Below are positions 1-8,316 of a DNA stretch of 25,283 nt, one piece after another (position 1 is the first letter of the stretch; each line of letters opens with the position of its first letter). Under the pieces are notes generated by a model. It was not told the origin of the DNA. It worked only from the letters and a program-made list of their open reading frames with translations, and did no database searches. Origin of the DNA: a virus; the IMG/VR virus record IMGVR_UViG_3300004097_000050, positions 1 to 25,283 of that record. One strand, written 5' to 3'. A program made the translations under genes and the position numbers.

Positions 1-350
1 TCATTTGACATTAATATCTTCCCATTCCTTACGTTTTGATATAATGTAACCTCACAACTCATGTAACTTCTTTTACCGTAACCAACTCCAGATTCACGCA
101 TATCTAAATCTATAATAGTTCTATGTGGATTATACGTCATTGGTATTGAATCATAAACATATTGCTTGACTCTTTTCTTCAATCCACTAATAACACTTAC
201 ATAATGTTCTGTTTCTTCGTTGATTGGTTCACCCCATGCTGAGATGTTAATGTAAACACTTGTTGGGTTTTTGGAATCTACTGTTCCCGAAACAACTTTA
301 TAATCTTTATAAGTCTTTCCCATTTTAATTTCTTTTCCTTTTTTTATCAT
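1..350 (-). CDS. Conserved phage hypothetical protein, partial (C-terminus off the left edge)
   Basis: The frame is open from an ATG at 350 to the left edge, giving at least 116 residues. A second in-frame ATG at 323 begins MGKTYKDYKVVSG and has A-rich DNA before it, so the start may be either. The visible protein is soluble, mixed alpha/beta, with no signal peptide or membrane segment. A stretch reading NPHRTIIDLDMRESG followed by GYGKRS is compact and looks like a conserved virion-protein core, but I cannot name a family. It is the last visible gene of the minus-strand packaging operon, about 50 bases after the PAS gene. That gap holds a weak promoter-like pair: TTTG (395-398), 20 bases, TATACTTA (367-374). 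Function unknown; a structural role is inferred only from position. Confidence 0.6.
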   Translation of the reverse strand, partial: MIKKGKEIKMGKTYKDYKVVSGTVDSKNPTSVYINISAWGEPINEETEHYVSVISGLKKRVKQYVYDSIPMTYNPHRTIIDLDMRESGVGYGKRSYMSCEVTLYQNVRNGKILMSN

Positions 351-399
351 ACCTGGTATTTTCTCTTAAGTATAAGGAAAATATTTGGATAAGTCAAAT

Positions 400-804
400 T
401 TATTTTTTAACCCTACCAATAGATACAACTGAATTGATTTCTGGATAGAACTTAGCCTTCCAATCTACACTGATTAATTCACCAGTTACACTGACAATAT
501 CACACACAAAAGAATCAAAACCACCTTCTTCATCTAAAATACTACTAGCTTCTGAAATTACAACCTCAGCATGTTCATCTGGAATGAATTCACTCCACTC
601 CTTACCAACACAAAAATCCTCACCATAACCAGTGACTTTTTTCCAATCACCATTAACAGCTATAAATGTCTTTTTAATTGGGTCCGTTATACAACGTATA
701 ACATAATCATTGTGTTTCTTTGAAACCTTATCAATGAATTCCAATTGTTTCAATTCCAATTTAGCAATGGTAAGTTGTAGATTGTTGGTTATTTCCTTTT
801 GCAT
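400..804 (-). CDS. PAS-fold protein with N-terminal helix
   Basis: A 134-residue protein. Residues 1-30 form a charged amphipathic helix, possibly a short coiled coil. From about residue 35 it reads as a single PAS domain: a first strand (DYVIRCITDP), a central FIAVNGDWKKVTGYGEDF segment typical of the PAS core (aromatic after N, then the GY/W turn), GKEWSEFIPDEH, and closing strands ending VSIGRVKK. No histidine-kinase, GGDEF or HTH output domain follows, so it would act through protein contacts or ligand binding. Its start lies inside the end of the upstream membrane-protein gene (16-base overlap), implying coupled translation. PAS proteins are usually sensors; a stand-alone one inside a phage packaging operon is unusual. 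The fold call rests on motif pattern alone, and no cofactor residue can be assigned. Confidence 0.7.
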   Translation of the reverse strand: MQKEITNNLQLTIAKLELKQLEFIDKVSKKHNDYVIRCITDPIKKTFIAVNGDWKKVTGYGEDFCVGKEWSEFIPDEHAEVVISEASSILDEEGGFDSFVCDIVSVTGELISVDWKAKFYPEINSVVSIGRVKK

Positions 805-1088
805 TTTTCTGTTATTTCAATTACTTTATCATCTATGTGAGACTTTATTACACTAATAAATTGGTTATTATCTTCTGACTTTGATTTGAGTACTTTTTGT
901 AAACCCTTGGATGCATCCGATAATAATGGTAACATCTCCCTCAATTCATTTACTCTTGCCAGTTGTTCTTCTTCCAACTTTTCAGCTAATACCTTTTTTT
1001 CATCTTGAATACTTTTAAGCCATAACCACATAACATAGAATGTTGCCCCAGCCCCTCCAAATATTTGGACTAATGATTCTAATTCCAT
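789..1088 (-). CDS. Small single-pass membrane protein with coiled coil (holin- or spanin-like shape)
   Basis: 99 residues. Residues 9-27 (FGGAGATFYVMWLWLKSI) form one hydrophobic, Gly-containing segment, followed immediately by a Glu/Lys-rich helix (about 28-72) with heptad-like leucines, then a second polar helix. A short N-terminus, one membrane helix and a long charged helix is the layout of small phage membrane proteins, including BhlA-type holins, but no diagnostic motif is visible, so holin is only a possibility. It starts 9 bases after the 258-residue gene ends and overlaps the PAS gene by 16 bases, so the two are probably co-translated. The lytic transglycosylase of this window is far away (17662-18471), so there is no classic lysis cassette here. 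Confidence 0.65.
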   Translation of the reverse strand: MELESLVQIFGGAGATFYVMWLWLKSIQDEKKVLAEKLEEEQLARVNELREMLPLLSDASKGLQKVLKSKSEDNNQFISVIKSHIDDKVIEITEKCKRK

Positions 1089-1097
1089 AATATTATA

Positions 1098-1874
1098 TTA
1101 GTTTTCTCCTAACGCTCTATTTAAATCTAAAAGCTTACTAATATCATCAACAAACGTTTCAGACACAAATGAACCATTAAGTAATTTATCTTTCACATCT
1201 AATAATTTTTCTTTATCTGTAGATACTTTTAATTTCTCATTAATTAATGAAATACAACCCTTCAATGTTTCAGTATAAACTTCTTTCCTAGCTTCATCAT
1301 TATTGTTATCTAAGATAACATTCAATACCTTATGCTCACCTTCGGTTAAGTCAGCATATTTTTCATTGAACTTATCAACTGATAAATTAACTAAAAGACT
1401 ATTAGGGATTACCTCAGCGGATTCTACAATTACCTTCTCTTCATTTTCATTGATATACTTAACAATAGATAATCTACTACTAGTTATTTCTTTAACAGTA
1501 GATGGTGTTGGTTCAGTGAATATTAATTTTGAGATAGCTTCGTGTAAATCGTTGTTTGGATATTCTGAATCTAATCTTTCAGATACCATTTGAGACATAT
1601 TAATCAACTTGGTATTTTCTGCGTCAATCTCTTCTTTTGAGAATTCATTTAATATATTGATATTCTCAGTTATAAATAGATTAGCAGAGAACTCATTCTC
1701 ATCAACTCTATTTTCGATATTATTATAAATTAAAAATTGAGTCTTGAGTATTTTACTCTCACTCATACCCTTAATAAATCTTTTAACGATTGATTTCTTT
1801 TCTGCATTCTTATCCACTATGAATTCAGCTAAGATTTCATTAAATGCATTTTTTATTTTACCGAAGTTTTGCAT
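1098..1874 (-). CDS. Hypothetical phage protein, mostly helical
   Basis: 258 residues, acidic, rich in Asn, Glu and Lys, predicted largely alpha-helical, with no membrane segment, no Cys and no recognisable catalytic motif. It begins MQNFGKIKNAFNEIL and ends LLDLNRALGEN. It lies directly after the portal gene in the packaging operon, where T4-type phages place prohead core, protease or scaffold genes. I see no Ser/His/Asp protease signature and do not assign one of those roles. The 46-base gap before it holds the recurring TATTTAT motif on the sense strand (1890-1897), about 16 bases from the ATG, so it may also have its own transcript. Family not recognised. Confidence 0.7.
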   Translation of the reverse strand: MQNFGKIKNAFNEILAEFIVDKNAEKKSIVKRFIKGMSESKILKTQFLIYNNIENRVDENEFSANLFITENINILNEFSKEEIDAENTKLINMSQMVSERLDSEYPNNDLHEAISKLIFTEPTPSTVKEITSSRLSIVKYINENEEKVIVESAEVIPNSLLVNLSVDKFNEKYADLTEGEHKVLNVILDNNNDEARKEVYTETLKGCISLINEKLKVSTDKEKLLDVKDKLLNGSFVSETFVDDISKLLDLNRALGEN

Positions 1875-1920
1875 GTGTTGTATTTTAATTATAAATATGT
1901 GTTTGGTGACAGAAAAACCG

Positions 1921-3966
1921 TTATTCTCCTATAGTGTCATCCAACTCATCAATCATTTTATTGATATCACCAATCATATTGTCAACATCTTCATTTATTT
2001 TCAAGTTCTTATCGTATATCTTTTCTCTAATAATATTTGGGGAATCATCCTTCTTAATTGATTCACTTAACCTATCTAAATAAGTTTTATTATGTTTATT
2101 TGTTCTAAGTATACTCTTACCTTTAAGTAAAGCTTTTTGCTCTGTAAGTAAATTTTCAGCTTGCTTGATTGATTCCTCAGTAGTCTCAGCACCCATGTCT
2201 TCACCACCAGCATCCGCACCAGCATCTTCTTCACCAAAATCAATTTCACCACCAGCATCTTCACCACCAAAGTCTTCACCACCTTCTGCGTCTAATCCTA
2301 AGTCTTCTTCTCCGAAGCCTCCACCTCCGAAGCCTCCACCTCCACCAGCTGGACCACCACCTTCTGCGTCACCACCTTCTTCACCTTCTGGTGCACCACC
2401 TTGTTTAGCAAGTTCGATATCACCATAAATTCTATCTACCTTATCAAACATACCAGTGTTCTTGATTACGTTAGAAGTGTTCTCAAGTTCAGCAGCAGCC
2501 GCTTTCTCCATTCTTTGTTCAAGAAGGTCTTGTTTGATTTCATCATCTGACCATCCAAGAATTTCTCTCTTAGCTTTAGTCATACTCATAGCACCGAACC
2601 CATTACCAGCATCATTAACTGCATCCTTGTAAAGTGTCATCTTAGATTGTAAGTGTTCAACCTTAAGCATCTCAGCTTGTACTGATGGGTTATTAAGTGT
2701 AAGTGTAAAGTTATCTAACTCTTCCTCAAATCCTAGAATATATAAGTGAACAATTGCTATCTTATTTAACTCTTGAATCATCGCTTGTTGAATTCTGTTG
2801 ATTGTTCTTGAGAATCTAATATCTTGCAAGGCAAGGTTCTTTCCTTCACCAACAGCATCTTCAAATCCTAAGAATGATTTAGGTACTCTAAGTGCTGTAA
2901 ACAATTTTCTTTGAAGATATTCAATATCTGCAATTTGGTCTAAGTTCTGTGCACCCGCAAGTGTATCAATTGGATTAGGTGCGCTCTCATCCCTAACAGG
3001 AATAAAGAAATCTTGGTCATTCGCCATTTGATTATATTTTAAATCAATTTGACCTGTTTGTGGGTCAATAACTGGCATACGTTTAAATCTATTTGCAATC
3101 TCATCTACGTATGGTCCTACATCTTCATCATCGATGTTACCAACATAAATCTTATATACTCTTCTCTCTGGTGCTCTTGTTACTCTATAGATAAGCATAG
3201 CATCCTCAGATAAAAGAAGTTGTTTCCAAATTCTTCTAGCCTTTTCAAGTACCGATGTACCATAAGGTAATCTTCTATCATCTCCTAATAAACGGAAGTG
3301 TGCCATTTGCCATGATGAGAATTCAATATCTCTACCCTTCCAAAAGAACTTCACTTTACCATCATCACTATCATCCGTACTTCTTGAAATAGCATCATAC
3401 ATATTCCCCTCTCTTCTTTCCATTTCGAAGTTAGGCATTTGTCTCACCCCAATAATTCCAGCCTTATCATCTATATTAAGATATACAAAGTCATCACCAT
3501 ACTTACATGTGTTTCTAGTCCACATAGGAAGCGTTGTATGTAAATCAAGTCTATTGTTGAATAGGTCTTTAAGTATCTTCTTAACTCTCTTTGAATCAGA
3601 ATAAATATTAAGTACCTCACCTTTATCATTAACTGTAGTTGCCTCTTCCATCATGATATCTAGAGCAGCTGCAATTTCTGGATAGAACTCCATATTCTCG
3701 AAATCGGAATATGAACCAATACGTGTTGTTTCATAATGAATTGATTGTTGGAATAATTCACCATCAACCTTTTTCCATAACCCACCAACATATTTATTTT
3801 GTTGTGCTTGTAATTTCTGAGTTTCATATTCAGCTTTATCAGTAGTTTTTAACAACTCACCGTTACCAATTGAATATCTGTTTGTTTTTTCCTTAGGTAC
3901 ATTTACACCATCTGGTCCAAACATATTATTCATTCTCTGAAAGACCGTCAAATTCTTCTTAGCCAT
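1921..3966 (-). CDS. T4 gp20-type portal protein
   Basis: 681 residues. In T4-type phages the portal forms the dodecameric ring at one capsid vertex, through which the terminase pumps DNA and to which the tail attaches. Family-like segments are visible in order: FYPEIAAALDIMMEEATT (94-111), the wing/core block with MWTRNTCKYGDDFVYLN (148-164), a stem region near VPKSFLG (361-367) and EGKNLALQDIRFSRTINRIQ (374-393), and an ILGWSDDEI segment (469-477). Residues 521-597 are an unusual low-complexity tail of Gly, Glu, Asp and Ala, followed by a helical C-terminus to 681. This acidic Gly-rich insert is absent from classical gp20 as I know it. The gene sits just downstream of TerL, the usual packaging-module arrangement. 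Confidence 0.93.
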   Translation of the reverse strand: MAKKNLTVFQRMNNMFGPDGVNVPKEKTNRYSIGNGELLKTTDKAEYETQKLQAQQNKYVGGLWKKVDGELFQQSIHYETTRIGSYSDFENMEFYPEIAAALDIMMEEATTVNDKGEVLNIYSDSKRVKKILKDLFNNRLDLHTTLPMWTRNTCKYGDDFVYLNIDDKAGIIGVRQMPNFEMERREGNMYDAISRSTDDSDDGKVKFFWKGRDIEFSSWQMAHFRLLGDDRRLPYGTSVLEKARRIWKQLLLSEDAMLIYRVTRAPERRVYKIYVGNIDDEDVGPYVDEIANRFKRMPVIDPQTGQIDLKYNQMANDQDFFIPVRDESAPNPIDTLAGAQNLDQIADIEYLQRKLFTALRVPKSFLGFEDAVGEGKNLALQDIRFSRTINRIQQAMIQELNKIAIVHLYILGFEEELDNFTLTLNNPSVQAEMLKVEHLQSKMTLYKDAVNDAGNGFGAMSMTKAKREILGWSDDEIKQDLLEQRMEKAAAAELENTSNVIKNTGMFDKVDRIYGDIELAKQGGAPEGEEGGDAEGGGPAGGGGGFGGGGFGEEDLGLDAEGGEDFGGEDAGGEIDFGEEDAGADAGGEDMGAETTEESIKQAENLLTEQKALLKGKSILRTNKHNKTYLDRLSESIKKDDSPNIIREKIYDKNLKINEDVDNMIGDINKMIDELDDTIGE

Positions 3967-4012
3967 ATTACTTTTTTATTAATTATACTGTATTTTTATT
4001 ATAAATAAATAC

Positions 4013-4258
4013 TTATATCACATAATCACATTCGACATATGCAATTCTATGTTCAATACCATCATCAAGTACAACTTGGTAAACATATGTAACCTTCCAA
4101 TCCTCACCTTGTGAACGAGGTGTTGCTGTACAAAAGAATGCGTTCGCATTACCACCCTTTGCTATTTTAGTTGTTGGGATAGGTGACCATTTATAAAGCT
4201 CACCACCTTTTTGATTCCCATTCCTTCTAGTAAATACCTTTTTCTTAAATAAAGCCAT
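4013..4258 (-). CDS. Small hypothetical protein between terminase and portal
   Basis: 81 residues, starting two bases after the TerL stop codon and so almost certainly co-translated with it. The N-terminus is basic (MALFKKKVFTRRNGNQKGG); the rest looks like a small beta-rich domain (WKVTYVYQVVLDDGIEHRIAYVECDYVI). No helix-turn-helix of the kind seen in small terminase subunits is visible. Its position between TerL and portal suggests a packaging or head role, but that is inference only. The 46-base gap after it contains the TATTTAT motif and serves the portal gene. Confidence 0.65.
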   Translation of the reverse strand: MALFKKKVFTRRNGNQKGGELYKWSPIPTTKIAKGGNANAFFCTATPRSQGEDWKVTYVYQVVLDDGIEHRIAYVECDYVI

Positions 4259-4260
4259 AA

Positions 4261-6075
4261 TTATTTTGTTCCACTAAATAACCACATGTAGTCCCCGTTA
4301 GGGTCTTGCATGTTGTTTGATACGTTAGGATTAAATCTTGGTCTAGGAGCAGTTTTCTTACCCTTGTTATCCTTAGATACAAATCCACCATCGTAACTTT
4401 TATTATTGATTTCCTCAACATTCTGACCACCAGTGGTCCAACTGTTAAGTATCGCTTTATTTTGAGCCGTAGCTTTCTTAAGGTTTTTAAATGAATATTC
4501 AAGAACCCACATAGCCATACCCAATGACATAAGAAGGTCATCGTGGTAACCATCCATGTGGTCTGGTCTACCATTCTTATATATAAATGTTTTCATTTCT
4601 GAAACCATTCTTCTTGACCTAATCTTAACGAAGTTCTCTCTTAATACCTTTTCCATGTTTGAAATCATTGGAAGACGAACTCCATTGGCGTTGAAACCTG
4701 GCACCTTTTCATTCTCCTTAACCAAACCTAATCTAGATTGGTTAGCTAAAACCTTACCCATTGCTTGTTTATCATGATGTAATAGTTTCTTACTATAATC
4801 CAATTCAATCAACTTAAGTACCGTTGAGACACCCATACCACCTGTAATATCGACAACAGTGTATGCGTTGTACATATTACCGTAATCATATACATATTGA
4901 GCTAGTATATCTGGTTGTACTTTACCTTGATACTCCATTACTTGTTCCATGGTTGTAAAATCAATGATAACTATTGTTGAACTATCTTCACCATCACCTC
5001 TTGATACATCGACACCCATAATATATTTATGGTCCACTATAGGTTCTTCCCATATCCAAAACTCTTGTTCAACACCCTCAACGAATTTAGGGTCACGAAC
5101 ATTTTTCTTATCGTGCATTTCAATGGTCTCATCTTCAATAACGTTACCACCAGAACCTAAGAATGATACATCTAACTCCTGTGCAATCTTTCTAGAATTA
5201 TTATTAAGTGCCATACACATGTTCTCATACCATGTTGATGTTGGTTTCCAATCATCTTCAATTCTCTTAAGATAAGATTCAAGATTAAACTCAACTTCCT
5301 TCTCTACAATATCATCATTATCATCACCCTCAACTTTCTTGTACCATCTAAGGTCTTTATTGTATCGTGGGTCTTCAAACCAACGCATTTCAACAATATG
5401 GTAATTATTATCACCAGATTTAGATTGTTCGTATGTTTTATAGTAAAGTGGGTCCATACCGTTTGGTGTGGAAATTAGAATCACATTACCACCAGTAGAT
5501 ATTGATGACATGGCAGCTGCATATACAGCGTCACCATTATCAATGAAGGCTGCCTCATCAAATACAAGATATGTTGGTGTATATCCACGAAGTGCATCTT
5601 CCGATGTCGCAACGGCAATAACTTGTGAACCATTAGGTAATTCGATTTCTATCTTAGAATCAACAACGAAGATTGATTTTCTTTCGTTTTCTTCAGTACC
5701 ATAATAATCAGAACCCCATATCCATCTTGGTAATTGCTTTAGATAATCCTTAATACCCTTTAAAAATTTTTGTGATAATTTAAGCTTATTTGCAATTACA
5801 AGTATAACCTCTGGGTTATCCTTATCAGCAAAACCAGCTTTAACCGCCATATAAGCTTGTGTAGTGGTAGATATACCAGCTTGCCTTGGCTTGGTAACTA
5901 AATTATATCTATGTTTCTCATAAGCGTTAACAATCTGCCTTTGCCTTGGGAATAATTTGAATGGTACATACCCTTCCTGTGTCTTATCGAAAGTTTCTAA
6001 AAAGTTTTCGATAGCATAGATTGGGTCCTTCAAACAATTGGCATACTCACTATATATTTCGGCTCTTGTTAACAT
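4261..6075 (-). CDS. Terminase large subunit (T4 gp17-type), ATPase plus nuclease
   Basis: 604 residues: the DNA-packaging motor, which translocates DNA into the prohead using ATP and cuts concatemers. ATPase domain: a deviant Walker A, KPRQAGIST (62-70), of the terminase type; Walker B TYLVFDEAA (168-176) with catalytic E174; coupling motif III ISTPNG (201-206). Nuclease domain (RNase H fold): first acidic site IMGVDVSRGDGED (352-364, D355), second VVDITGG (407-413, D409), last YHDDLLMSLGMAMW (510-523). All motifs are intact. The tail after 530 is a polar, likely disordered extension. It follows a shorter paralog (6116-7021) matching only its ATPase half. The start codon is inside one arm of a perfect 14-bp inverted repeat (6065-6104), suggesting translational control or coupling to the paralog. 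Confidence 0.96.
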   Translation of the reverse strand: MLTRAEIYSEYANCLKDPIYAIENFLETFDKTQEGYVPFKLFPRQRQIVNAYEKHRYNLVTKPRQAGISTTTQAYMAVKAGFADKDNPEVILVIANKLKLSQKFLKGIKDYLKQLPRWIWGSDYYGTEENERKSIFVVDSKIEIELPNGSQVIAVATSEDALRGYTPTYLVFDEAAFIDNGDAVYAAAMSSISTGGNVILISTPNGMDPLYYKTYEQSKSGDNNYHIVEMRWFEDPRYNKDLRWYKKVEGDDNDDIVEKEVEFNLESYLKRIEDDWKPTSTWYENMCMALNNNSRKIAQELDVSFLGSGGNVIEDETIEMHDKKNVRDPKFVEGVEQEFWIWEEPIVDHKYIMGVDVSRGDGEDSSTIVIIDFTTMEQVMEYQGKVQPDILAQYVYDYGNMYNAYTVVDITGGMGVSTVLKLIELDYSKKLLHHDKQAMGKVLANQSRLGLVKENEKVPGFNANGVRLPMISNMEKVLRENFVKIRSRRMVSEMKTFIYKNGRPDHMDGYHDDLLMSLGMAMWVLEYSFKNLKKATAQNKAILNSWTTGGQNVEEINNKSYDGGFVSKDNKGKKTAPRPRFNPNVSNNMQDPNGDYMWLFSGTK

Positions 6076-6104
6076 ATTCTTTTTATTATAAATATGTTAA
6101 CAAG
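6065..6104 (-). promoter_or_regulatory. Perfect 14-bp inverted repeat over the TerL start codon
   Basis: The arms at 6065-6078 and 6091-6104 are exact reverse complements (CTTGTTAACATATT), separated by a 12-base AT loop. In the minus-strand mRNA the 3' arm contains the TerL AUG (6075-6073), so the start would be paired when the hairpin folds. The stop codon of the upstream ATPase-only paralog lies 12 bases before the hairpin, close enough for a terminating ribosome to disturb its base. There is no U-tract after it, so it is not a standard intrinsic terminator. The TATTTATA motif (6087-6094) spans the loop and stem edge. Confidence 0.7.
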
Positions 6105-6115
6105 CCCAAATAGCT

Positions 6116-7021
6116 CTAAATCACAAACCCACCCATCTCTTGTTGGAGTTGTTTTTCGTTATAATTAAGCATTATTCGCATTTTTTCATACCATTCATTT
6201 GTTGGTTTATAACCAGCAAGTATTACTTTATCATAATATTCTGGTAAAACCCCAATTAGGGTGTCGATTATTTTACCATCTATTTCAATAACCCATTTAA
6301 GGTCTTTATTGAATCGTTCATCATCCCACCAGTTCAATTCAATTAAATTGAAATTATTTTGACCGCAAACAACACCCATGAAAGTTTTATGGAATAATCC
6401 ATCCATACCATTAGGGGTTGAAACCATAATCAACCTACAACCAACAGCTAGTGAAGCATAAGTAGCCATAAATAACTCATCGTTCTTATCAATAAATGCT
6501 GCCTCATCCATTAATATATATGTTGGTGCCCACCCTCTGAATGCATCTGGTCTGGATGAGGTGACCTTAATCATAGAACCATTTGGTAATACAGCTTCTA
6601 CTTGATTGTCTACTATAAAAATTGACTTACTTTCATTTTCTTCTGAACCATAGTATTCTGAACCCCAAACCCATCTAGGTAAAGTTAATAAAAAGTTCTT
6701 CATCTTAGCTAACATATGTTTACCCAAATCTAACTTATTTGATACCACCATAACCAATTCTGGGTTGTCTGGGTCACTGAAAGCCACCTTATGTGACAAA
6801 TAAGCCTCACTTATAGATGATATACCAGCTTGTCTATATTTCTTAACTATATTTAGTTTATTTGTTTCGTAACCGTCTATAACTAGTTTTTGATTTGATA
6901 ACAACTTAAACGGTACATAATCACCTACCACGTTATTCCAAATCTTAAAATAATTCTCAATAGAATATTGAGGGTTATTAACACATTTAATGTATTCCTT
7001 TGTAATATCAATACTTACCAT
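6116..7021 (-). CDS. ATPase-only terminase large subunit paralog (no nuclease domain)
   Basis: 301 residues, aligning from end to end with residues 1-305 of the adjacent TerL at roughly half identity, for example LPRWVWGSEYYGSEENE against LPRWIWGSDYYGTEENE. The motor motifs are kept: Walker A-like KKYRQAGISS (60-69), Walker B TYILMDEAAF (167-176) with E173, and coupling motif VSTPNG (200-205). It stops at QQEMGGFVI, where TerL enters the linker to its nuclease domain, and only 40 bases separate it from the TerL start, so no decayed nuclease remnant exists downstream. Intact motifs and clean length argue against a pseudogene. It is the first gene of the packaging operon, after a terminator and a TTTG-N19-TATTTTCG promoter-like pair. 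Possible roles: a second subunit of a mixed motor ring, a regulator, or a recent duplication in decline. Confidence 0.9.
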   Translation of the reverse strand: MVSIDITKEYIKCVNNPQYSIENYFKIWNNVVGDYVPFKLLSNQKLVIDGYETNKLNIVKKYRQAGISSISEAYLSHKVAFSDPDNPELVMVVSNKLDLGKHMLAKMKNFLLTLPRWVWGSEYYGSEENESKSIFIVDNQVEAVLPNGSMIKVTSSRPDAFRGWAPTYILMDEAAFIDKNDELFMATYASLAVGCRLIMVSTPNGMDGLFHKTFMGVVCGQNNFNLIELNWWDDERFNKDLKWVIEIDGKIIDTLIGVLPEYYDKVILAGYKPTNEWYEKMRIMLNYNEKQLQQEMGGFVI

Positions 7022-7047
7022 ATATTTTAGTTTTGATAAATATAATA

Positions 7048-7078
7048 CGAAAATAAAAAAAATATATACTAAAACAAA
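7048..7078 (-). promoter_or_regulatory. Candidate Bacteroidota-type promoter before the packaging operon
   Basis: On the minus strand, TTTG (7075-7078) is followed after 19 bases by TATTTTCG (7048-7055), one mismatch from the Bacteroidota TAnnTTTG -7 box. It lies between the 7079-7101 terminator and the first packaging gene (start 7021). A TATTTATC form of the recurring motif follows at 7035-7042. The DNA is very AT-rich, so a chance match is possible. Confidence 0.4.
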
Positions 7079-7101
7079 AAAGCCTCACTAGGTGAGGCTT
7101 T
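7079..7101 (-). terminator. Intrinsic terminator after the 403-residue gene
   Basis: A perfect 10-bp stem (AAAGCCTCAC / GTGAGGCTTT) with a 3-base loop lies 4 bases beyond the stop codon at 7105. The minus-strand transcript continues into UUUUUGUUUU, a good U-tract. It separates the upstream virion-protein operon from the packaging operon. Confidence 0.85.
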
Positions 7102-7104
7102 CTT

Positions 7105-8316
7105 TTACAATAAGTCGTTTATGTCGATATCGTCTAAGTCATTTAGTGAGAATCCGTTGGAGTCGTCATCCCCAATCTCGTCTCGGTATTCATCATCCTT
7201 AATTCTACTCTTCGTTTCTTCAACTAATCTTGAAATGATTTCTTTACCTTCACTAGTCCCAGCCATGATTTCTCTCATCTTATGATTAAACTCTTCAATT
7301 GGTAATGAAGCTAATTCAGAATAAACATTATGTTTATATTTAAAATCTTCACCTTCAAATAGTTTTGTAAATCGTTCCCACAATGCTGGTCCTAATCTCA
7401 TATCCCATGGTTCAGCTGCTAAGAAGTCAGCCTTACCAATTACGTATTCAGCCATCTTTTCCTCTTCTGGTAAACCATGTGCTGAAAGGATTTCCATAAC
7501 ACCCTTAACCAACTCATGTACAAGTACTGGGAATACCATACCTTGTGCGTGTATTTGACACTTAGGGTTTTCTTCTGTTGGAAGGGTAACACTAACAACA
7601 CCACCATTAACTTGTTGGTCCATATTTGGGATAACAAAATAACAGTAATCAGCGGCTGCTATAAGTTTAGCATACTTAGTGCTAAGTGTTGGGTCTATAT
7701 CTAATAATTCTTTCTTAACCATATGGAACATGTGACTTGACTTCTTAGCCGCCCCTTGTGTCATAGCATTAAGGAATCTTCTTTTATATACCCCAGCGTT
7801 AGCTTCTTTTATTTGAGCATGGTTATCAAATTCTAAATCTACAGCTACTGGTGACTTCTCACGCTTAGTACCTTCCATATCTATAGTAGAAGTCAATTCA
7901 GCTGTAATCTCACAAACATCCTCAGATATATTGTATTCATCTCTAATCATTTGAACAGCTAGGTCTTCAAGTTCTTTCTTATGCTTACTCTCAATCTCAA
8001 CACAATCACTAACCATTGGTAATTGGTCATGCATAACTGCTTGGTTATCTATTTCACTAACCTCAAATTTCTCTTTGTAATTCTTCATTACATCTTCGAA
8101 TCTCTCACCAACAATCTTTTGTTCGAAAGTCATTTCATCACTCTCTGGAAATATTGGGTGGTCACCTAATGAATGTTTTCTTTCCTTTAACTCTCTTTCA
8201 AGTTGTGGGTCCATTCTTTCACTATGACCCTCAGCATACCTAATGTTCTCATTCATTGGTTGCTTAGGTTTCCTTGCCTCATCTAAAGACTTCTTTGCTA
8301 GTTTTCTATAATCCAT
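7105..8316 (-). CDS. Conserved phage protein, probable head/virion component
   Basis: 403 residues. The N-terminal about 120 residues are charged and helical (low complexity in K/E). The middle, about 125-300, looks like the folded domain: a hydrophobic helix/strand block with AADYCYFVIPNMDQQVNGG, then VFPVLVHELVKGVMEILSAHG and WDMRLGPALWERF. The C-terminus is an acidic tail (DDLDDIDINDLL). HELVKG superficially resembles a zinc-protease HExxH motif but lacks the second His, so I do not call a protease. Its ATG overlaps the stop of the upstream gene (TAATG), indicating coupled translation. A strong terminator follows. A virion or assembly role is inferred from its place just before the terminase operon; the family is not identified. 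Confidence 0.75.
   Translation of the reverse strand: MDYRKLAKKSLDEARKPKQPMNENIRYAEGHSERMDPQLERELKERKHSLGDHPIFPESDEMTFEQKIVGERFEDVMKNYKEKFEVSEIDNQAVMHDQLPMVSDCVEIESKHKKELEDLAVQMIRDEYNISEDVCEITAELTSTIDMEGTKREKSPVAVDLEFDNHAQIKEANAGVYKRRFLNAMTQGAAKKSSHMFHMVKKELLDIDPTLSTKYAKLIAAADYCYFVIPNMDQQVNGGVVSVTLPTEENPKCQIHAQGMVFPVLVHELVKGVMEILSAHGLPEEEKMAEYVIGKADFLAAEPWDMRLGPALWERFTKLFEGEDFKYKHNVYSELASLPIEEFNHKMREIMAGTSEGKEIISRLVEETKSRIKDDEYRDEIGDDDSNGFSLNDLDDIDINDLL

Noticed and set aside
2165-2428. Pro/Ser-rich plus-strand ORF
   Set aside because: It is the complement of the Gly/Asp-rich portal tail; composition explained by that gene.
7105-8316. HELVKG as a zinc-protease motif
   Set aside because: Lacks the second His of HExxH and a downstream ligand; probably a chance match in a helix.
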